A stretch of 64,000 nucleotides of DNA from Blattabacterium sp. (Blatta orientalis) str. Tarazona (lineage in GTDB: Bacteria; Bacteroidota; Bacteroidia; Flavobacteriales; Blattabacteriaceae), in contig NC_020195.1 in assembly GCF_000334405.1 (NCBI RefSeq), positions 124,001-188,000 on the forward strand, read 5' to 3'. The position numbers and the translations under genes were made by a program. Numbering within the stretch: position 1 is the first letter of the stretch; the number at the start of each line of letters is the position of its first letter. Positions 55,499 to 64,000 of the stretch are shown here, in pieces. A model generated the notes under the pieces. It was not told the origin of the DNA and did not search any database. It was given only the letters and a program-made list of their open reading frames with translations.

Positions 55499-55582
55499 GG
55501 GGAGATACTCAAGTTTGGTTAACGAGGACAGACTGTAAATCTGTTGGCTTTGCCTTCGCAGGTTCGAATCCTGCTCTCCCCA
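55499..55582 (+). tRNA. tRNA-Tyr (anticodon GTA)
   Basis: An 84-base class II tRNA. The acceptor GGGGAGA pairs with TCTCCCC plus discriminator A. The anticodon loop CTGTAAA gives anticodon GTA between CAGA and TCTG. It has a long variable arm and T arm GCAGG/CCTGC. It lies 7 bp after tRNA-Thr. Confidence 0.94.
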
Positions 55583-55588
55583 TATTAG

Positions 55589-55661
55589 GCGGAAGTAGCT
55601 CAGTTGGTAGAGCGTCAGCCTTCCAAGTTGAATGTCGCGGGTTCGAATCCCGTCTTCCGCT
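55589..55661 (+). tRNA. tRNA-Gly (anticodon TCC)
   Basis: A 73-base tRNA. The acceptor GCGGAAG pairs with CTTCCGC plus discriminator T. The anticodon stem TCAGC/GTTGA has loop CTTCCAA (anticodon TCC), and the T arm is GCGGG/CCCGT. It lies 6 bp after tRNA-Tyr. Confidence 0.94.
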
Positions 55662-55681
55662 CTACTTAATTATGAATGAAG

Positions 55682-55753
<72 letters not shown>

Positions 55754-55793
55754 TTTTCTTGAATAAAAATTATTAAAAATTTTAGAAATTATC

Positions 55794-56981
55794 ATGGCAA
55801 AAGAAAAATTTAAACGTGACAAGCCACATTTAAATATAGGTACAACTGGTCACGTAGATCATGGAAAAACAACTTTAACAGCTGCCATTACAAAAGTATT
55901 ATCAGAAATAGGATTGGCAGAGGAGAAAAGCTTTGATGCAATCGATAATGCTCCAGAGGAAAAAGCTAGAGGAATAACTATTAATACTTCTCATGTAGAA
56001 TATGAAACAGTGAAGAGGCATTATGCCCATGTAGATTGTCCAGGACATGCGGATTATATTAAAAATATGATTACTGGAGCAGCTCAAATGGATGGAGCTA
56101 TTTTAGTGGTTGCCGCTACAGACGGACCTATGCCTCAAACTAGAGAGCATATTTTATTAGCACGTCAAGTTGGAGTTCCCAAAATAGTTGTTTTTATGAA
56201 TAAAGTAGATCAAGTAAATGATCCAGAATTATTAGAATTAGTAGAAATGGAAATCCGAGAGTTACTTTCTAAATATGAATATGATGGAGATAATATTCCT
56301 ATGATTAAAGGATCTGCCTTAGGGGCTTTAAATGGAGAAAAGAAATGGGTAGAAAAGATACAAGAATTGATGAATGTATTAGATGAGTATATTCCAGAAC
56401 CAGTTCGAGAAATGGATAAAGAATTTCTAATGCCTGTAGAAGATGTGTTTACCATTACAGGGAGAGGAACAGTAGCCACTGGTCGTATCGAAAGTGGAAT
56501 CATTAATACAGGAGATTTAGTTGATATTATTGGAATGGGAGAAGAAAAATTATCGTCTACCGTAACAGGAGTAGAAATGTTTCGTAAAATTTTGGATAAA
56601 GGTCAAGCTGGAGATAATGTAGGACTTTTATTGCGTGGAATAGAAAAAAAAGATATCCGACGTGGAATGGTTATTGGAAAACCAGGATCTATAAAACCTC
56701 ATAAGAAATTTAAAGCGGAAGTATATATTCTTACAAAAGAGGAAGGAGGTAGACATACTCCTTTTCATGATAAATATCGTCCACAATTTTATTTGAGAAC
56801 AACAGATGTTACGGGAGAAATTCATCTGTCTGATGGAATAGAAATGGTTATGCCTGGAGATAATATTTCTATGGAAGTTGATTTACATCAACCGGTAGCT
56901 TTAAGTGAAAATTTGCGTTTTGCTATTCGTGAAGGAGGAAAGACTGTTGGAGCAGGACAAGTTACTAAGATTATGGATTAA
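55794..56981 (+). CDS. tuf: Elongation factor Tu
   Basis: Delivers aminoacyl-tRNA to the ribosome with GTP. The 395-residue protein has G1 [11 protein letters not shown] (residues 19-29), the effector segment [17 protein letters not shown]3 [20 protein letters not shown], and G4 NKVDQV. Domains II and III include [30 protein letters not shown] and the end [10 protein letters not shown]. It is flanked by tRNA genes on both sides, like the tufB locus of other bacteria (tRNA-Thr, Tyr, Gly, Thr, tuf). It is the only tuf copy in the window. Confidence 0.98.
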   Translation: MAKEKFKRDKPHLNIGTTGHVDHGKTTLTAAITKVLSEIGLAEEKSFDAIDNAPEEKARGITINTSHVEYETVKRHYAHVDCPGHADYIKNMITGAAQMDGAILVVAATDGPMPQTREHILLARQVGVPKIVVFMNKVDQVNDPELLELVEMEIRELLSKYEYDGDNIPMIKGSALGALNGEKKWVEKIQELMNVLDEYIPEPVREMDKEFLMPVEDVFTITGRGTVATGRIESGIINTGDLVDIIGMGEEKLSSTVTGVEMFRKILDKGQAGDNVGLLLRGIEKKDIRRGMVIGKPGSIKPHKKFKAEVYILTKEEGGRHTPFHDKYRPQFYLRTTDVTGEIHLSDGIEMVMPGDNISMEVDLHQPVALSENLRFAIREGGKTVGAGQVTKIMD

Positions 56982-56991
56982 TTATATACAT

Positions 56992-57064
56992 ACGGATGTA
57001 GCTCAGTTGGTAGAGCATCGGTCTCCAAAACCGAATGTCGTAAGTTCGATTCTTACCATCCGTG
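56992..57064 (+). tRNA. tRNA-Trp (anticodon CCA)
   Basis: A 73-base tRNA. The acceptor ACGGATG pairs with CATCCGT plus discriminator G. The anticodon stem TCGGT/ACCGA has loop CTCCAAA (anticodon CCA), and the T arm is GTAAG/CTTAC. No 3' CCA encoded. It lies 10 bp after tuf and 19 bp before secE, the usual tuf-trnW-secE order. Confidence 0.95.
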
Positions 57065-57083
57065 CGAAAATCGTAGATAGAGC

Positions 57084-57269
57084 ATGAAAAAAAAATTTTT
57101 TTTGGAAATTTACGATGAATTTGTTTATTGCATCACCTGGCCAAGGTGGGTTGATTTACAAATTACTACGATAATAGTGTCGTTTTTTTCTATATTTTTA
57201 TCTCTGTTTCTATATGGAGTGGATGGTTTTTTTATTTTTTTTATTAAAAAATTATTTTCCTTAAAATAA
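57084..57269 (+). CDS. secE: Preprotein translocase subunit SecE
   Basis: Essential small subunit that clamps the SecY channel. The 61-residue product has the amphipathic SecE motif ending CITWPRWVDLQITTIIV (the conserved W-P segment) followed by a single membrane helix (IIVSFFSIFLSLFLYGV). Length is normal for one-helix SecE. It sits between tRNA-Trp and nusG, as in nearly all bacteria, which confirms the call for such a short protein. Confidence 0.94.
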   Translation: MKKKFFLEIYDEFVYCITWPRWVDLQITTIIVSFFSIFLSLFLYGVDGFFIFFIKKLFSLK

Positions 57270-57289
57270 AACATAAAAGTTAAGTATCG

Positions 57290-57838
57290 ATGAGTGATTT
57301 TGAAAGAAAATGGTATGTTTTAAAAACCATTAGTGGTCAAGAAAGTAAGGTAAAATCCTATATTGAGAATGAAATTAGAGATAATGGATTTCAAGAATAT
57401 ATAGGAAAGGTTTTAGTCCCCATTGAAAAAGTTATCCAAATGAGAAAAGGGAAAAAAATTCATAGGGAAAAAGTGCACTTTCCAGGATATGTTATGATAG
57501 AAGTCCATCTTGAGGGAGAGGCTGTCCATGCCATCAAAAATGTTCCTGGTGTGATAAATTTTTTAAGTGAAGGAAAAGGAGGTTCTGCTATTCCTATGAG
57601 AAAAGAAGAGGTTAATAAAATGTTAGGAAAGATAGATCAATTATCCGAAAGTTATGAAAATTTTTGCATTCCTTTTGTAGTTGGAGAAACTATAAAAGTA
57701 ATAGATGGCCCTTTTAGCGGTTTTAATGGAACTATTGAAAAAATTAATGAAGAAAAAAGAAAACTGGAATTAGCAGTTTTGATTTTTGGGAGAAAAACCC
57801 CCTTGGAATTGAATTTTACACAAATAGAGAAAATTTAG
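57290..57838 (+). CDS. nusG: Transcription termination/antitermination factor NusG
   Basis: Binds RNA polymerase and couples transcription to translation or termination. The 182-residue protein has the NGN domain (KWYVLKTISGQESKVKSYIE, then KVHFPGYVMIEVHL and NVPGVINFL) and a C-terminal KOW domain (VGETIKVIDGPFSGFNGTIE). Full length. It follows secE by 20 bp and precedes rplK by 9 bp. Confidence 0.97.
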   Translation: MSDFERKWYVLKTISGQESKVKSYIENEIRDNGFQEYIGKVLVPIEKVIQMRKGKKIHREKVHFPGYVMIEVHLEGEAVHAIKNVPGVINFLSEGKGGSAIPMRKEEVNKMLGKIDQLSESYENFCIPFVVGETIKVIDGPFSGFNGTIEKINEEKRKLELAVLIFGRKTPLELNFTQIEKI

Positions 57839-57847
57839 AACAGAATA

Positions 57848-58282
57848 ATGATTAGTCAAAAAAAAATAGTCAAAAAAATAAAAATACAAAAAATCAATGG
57901 AGGAAATGCAAACCCATCACCTCCTATTGGTCCTATTTTAGGAAGTTCAGGAGTGAATATTATGGAATTTTGTAAACAATATAATTCTAGGACTCAAAAA
58001 TGGAAGGGAGAGATATGTCCAGTGATTATTACTATATATGAAGATAAATCTTTTTCTTTTCTAATTAAAAAACCTCCTGTATCTATTCAGTTAATGAATC
58101 TGATAAAAGCAGAAAAAGGATCCAGAGAACCAAATCGTTCTAAAATTGGAAAAGTTAGTTTGGATCAAATTAGAATGATTGCGAAAAATAAAATGGAAGA
58201 TATGAATTGTTCTTCCATAGATTCTGCTATATCTATGATTTCTGGAACTGCACGTTCTATGGGAATAGAAGTCGATAAATAA
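57848..58282 (+). CDS. rplK: 50S ribosomal protein L11
   Basis: Part of the GTPase-associated centre of the large subunit. The 144-residue product shows IKIQKINGGNANPSPPIGPI, GSSGVNIMEFCKQYNSRTQ, FSFLIKKPPVS and the C-terminal SMISGTARSMGIEV. It is normal in length and the first ribosomal gene of the rplKAJL group. Confidence 0.97.
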   Translation: MISQKKIVKKIKIQKINGGNANPSPPIGPILGSSGVNIMEFCKQYNSRTQKWKGEICPVIITIYEDKSFSFLIKKPPVSIQLMNLIKAEKGSREPNRSKIGKVSLDQIRMIAKNKMEDMNCSSIDSAISMISGTARSMGIEVDK

Positions 58283-58288
58283 ATACTC

Positions 58289-58987
58289 ATGTCAAAGAAG
58301 TTAACTAAAAATAGAAAAAAAATTCTGGAAAAAATTAATAAGAATAAGAAATATTCTTTAGAGGAAGCATCTATTCTTCTTAAAGAAATATCTTTTGTTA
58401 AATTTGACGCTTCAGTGGATATTTCTGTTCATCTGAATATAGATACACGTATTCCAAATCAAATGGTACGAGGAACTGTTCGATTACCACATGGAACAGG
58501 AAGAAACGTTTGTGTTTTAGCTCTAGTTCCAAAAGATAAAGAATTGGAAGCTAAAGAAGCTGGGGCAGATTATGTAGGATTGGATTATCTAGAAAAAATT
58601 AAATCTGGATGGCTGGATATTGACGTTATTGTAGCTATGCCATCTGTTATGGATCAATTGAGTTCTGTAGGAAAAATATTAGGACCCAGGGGTCTAATGC
58701 CAAATCCTCAAGTGGATACAGTTTCTATGAATCCAGGAAATTCTATTAAGGAAATTAAATCTGGAAAAATTTCGTTTAAAACGGATCGTTATGGAATTAT
58801 TCATGCTTCTATCGGAAGGATCTCTTTTAATTCTCAATATATATCAAATAATGTAAAAGCCCTCATGAATAAAATTACTCGGAGTAAACCTTCTTCTTCT
58901 AAAGGATCTTATATAAAAAGTATTTATTTATCGACTTCTATGAGTAGTAGTGTTTTAGTAGAATTTAAAAGTTTTATAAACAAATGA
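58289..58987 (+). CDS. rplA: 50S ribosomal protein L1
   Basis: L1-stalk protein of the large subunit; in many bacteria it also represses its own rplKA mRNA. The 232-residue product has KFDASVDISVHLNIDTRI, RGTVRLPHGTGR, GADYVGLDYLEKI, AMPSVMDQLSSVGKILGPRG and MPNPQVDTVS. It is normal in length. It lies 6 bp after rplK, and its stop overlaps the rplJ start in an ATGA, giving tight translational coupling. Confidence 0.97.
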   Translation: MSKKLTKNRKKILEKINKNKKYSLEEASILLKEISFVKFDASVDISVHLNIDTRIPNQMVRGTVRLPHGTGRNVCVLALVPKDKELEAKEAGADYVGLDYLEKIKSGWLDIDVIVAMPSVMDQLSSVGKILGPRGLMPNPQVDTVSMNPGNSIKEIKSGKISFKTDRYGIIHASIGRISFNSQYISNNVKALMNKITRSKPSSSKGSYIKSIYLSTSMSSSVLVEFKSFINK

Positions 58988-59532
58988 AGAAAGAAAAAAA
59001 AAGAACAGAATTATCAAAATTAATTTCTATATTATCGGATAATGATACAATATATTTAATTGATGTATCCGATTTAAATTCTAATCAAATTTCTATTCTA
59101 AGAAAGAATTTTTATGAATATAATATTCAAATGAGAGTAGTCAAAAATACTTTATTGAAAAAAGCTTTAGAAAATATTAAAAATAAAAAATTAGATTCTT
59201 TTTTTTCTATTTTAAATGGAAATACTTCTGTTTTAGCTTGCAATTCAGATTTAGGGAATATTCCATCAAAAATTATAAGAAATTTTCATGTTTCCGAAAA
59301 AATAGAAAAACCTTATTTAAAAGGAGCATATATAGAAGAATCTTTTTATTTTGGAAATAAAGATTTAGATGTATTAATTAATATTAAATCCAAAAAAGAT
59401 CTCATAATAGATATTTTAAAAATGCTTCAATCCACTATTGAACAGGTTATTTTATCCATAAAAAATGGAGAAAATCAGATTTTTAGAATTCTAAAGACGT
59501 TATCTATATCTAAAAATAAACGTGTTTTCTAA
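58984..59532 (+). CDS. rplJ: 50S ribosomal protein L10
   Basis: Base of the L7/L12 stalk. The 182-residue product has the N-terminal L10 domain ([20 protein letters not shown], then [15 protein letters not shown]), [13 protein letters not shown] and [13 protein letters not shown]-terminal helix binds L7/L12 dimers. Sequence is more diverged than its neighbours but length is normal. It overlaps the rplA stop by 4 bp. Confidence 0.95.
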   Translation: MKKEKKRTELSKLISILSDNDTIYLIDVSDLNSNQISILRKNFYEYNIQMRVVKNTLLKKALENIKNKKLDSFFSILNGNTSVLACNSDLGNIPSKIIRNFHVSEKIEKPYLKGAYIEESFYFGNKDLDVLINIKSKKDLIIDILKMLQSTIEQVILSIKNGENQIFRILKTLSISKNKRVF

Positions 59533-59552
59533 CAATTAAAAAAAATAATAAA

Positions 59553-59921
59553 ATGATAAAAAAGCTAGCGGAACAATTGGTTAATTTAACTGTTCAACAA
59601 GTTAATGAATTATCTAATCTCTTAAAAAATGAGTATGGGATTGAACCATCTGATACTTTAGTGGTTGATTCTTCAAAAAAGAAGGAAATATCTTCCGAAA
59701 AAGAAGAAAAAAATATTTTTAACTTAATCTTAAAATCATCAGGAAATTCTAAATTATCTGTGGTGAAATTAGTTAAAGAAATCACTGGAAAAGGACTCAA
59801 AGAGTCTAAGGAATTAGTAGATAATGTTCCAAACGTTATTAAAGAATCTATTGATAAAAAAGAAGCAGAAGAATTAAAAAAGAAACTAGAAGAAATAGGA
59901 GCTGATGTTGAACTGAAATGA
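59553..59921 (+). CDS. rplL: 50S ribosomal protein L7/L12
   Basis: Stalk protein that recruits translation factors. The 122-residue product has an N-terminal dimerisation helix ([20 protein letters not shown]), a Ser/Lys/Glu-rich hinge in place of the usual Ala-rich one, and the conserved C-terminal domain ([20 protein letters not shown], then [12 protein letters not shown] and [14 protein letters not shown]). The altered hinge probably reflects A+T pressure. It is 20 bp after rplJ; 51 bp separate it from the rpoB start. Confidence 0.95.
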   Translation: MIKKLAEQLVNLTVQQVNELSNLLKNEYGIEPSDTLVVDSSKKKEISSEKEEKNIFNLILKSSGNSKLSVVKLVKEITGKGLKESKELVDNVPNVIKESIDKKEAEELKKKLEEIGADVELK

Positions 59922-59972
59922 TAAATCAAGATTTATTTTTTTGTTTTTAAGTTAAAATTACTGTTAGATTTG

Positions 59973-64000
<4,028 letters not shown>

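Noticed and set aside
56905-57087. A 60-codon plus-strand frame over the tuf end and tRNA-Trp
   Set aside because: Its middle (DVAQLVEHRSPKPNVVSS) is the well-known false peptide obtained by translating a tRNA gene; the rest is tuf in another frame.

Overview
The window is a strongly A+T-rich, gene-dense bacterial chromosome segment with no mobile elements, no CRISPR array and no rRNA genes. The protein families are those of Flavobacteriales/Bacteroidota: a DUF4290 protein, type B succinate dehydrogenase with a single cytochrome b subunit, eukaryote-like IleRS, FeoB followed by a Cys-rich membrane peptide, a PASTA-repeat protein next to ddl, and TAnnTTTG-type promoters. Together with the small housekeeping gene set, near absence of transporters and regulators, overlapping gene ends and eroded genes, this fits a reduced obligate endosymbiont. 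Blattabacterium of cockroaches is the best guess (inference; a 16S or ribosomal-protein phylogeny would settle it).

Layout. 1-6842 (minus): asnS (cut by the window edge), frr, pyrH, gdhA, leuS. 6979-16577: mgtE, an RluD-type pseudouridine synthase, a PASTA protein, ddl, the ferrous-iron operon feoA-feoB plus a 44-residue Cys-rich companion, rseP, a 5-formyl-THF cyclo-ligase and an alpha/beta hydrolase. 16631-26016: coaX, HIT protein, a frame-broken greA, a frame-broken secreted nuclease, murA, DUF4290, a CDF metal exporter, uvrD and recG. 26087-31396: tRNA-Val, rpsU, aroE, ribD, acyl-CoA reductase, ferredoxin, a desaturase, ung. 31397-35424 (minus): lpdA, a deoxyhypusine-synthase-like gene, rny. 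35654-45851 (plus): cysteine desulfurase, sdhCAB, accA, dnaB, an FtsX-type permease, glmM, rplS. 45874-46295: a tandem/inverted repeat beside a low-complexity lipoprotein gene. Then guaB, two tRNAs, mutS, ileS, a DksA-like gene and lspA. 55332-64000: a classic translation/transcription supercluster, promoter-tRNA(Thr-Tyr-Gly-Thr)-tuf-tRNA-Trp-secE-nusG-rplKAJL-rpoB-rpoC (cut by the edge).

How it works together. The genes cover translation and transcription, replication and repair (dnaB, uvrD, recG, mutS, ung), envelope building (murA, ddl, glmM, lspA, rseP), central energy metabolism (sdhCAB, lpdA), nitrogen entry through glutamate dehydrogenase, cofactor and amino-acid steps supplied to a host (aroE, ribD, coaX) and metal handling (feoAB, mgtE, CDF).

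The most notable thing I found is not a new system but a pattern. At least five genes (greA, the nuclease, recG, the desaturase, rpoB), and possibly two more (PASTA protein, FtsX permease), carry one-base frame breaks. Nearly all lie at short A or T runs. One is in rpoB, which must be functional, so the cause could be consensus error, polymerase slippage or real decay.
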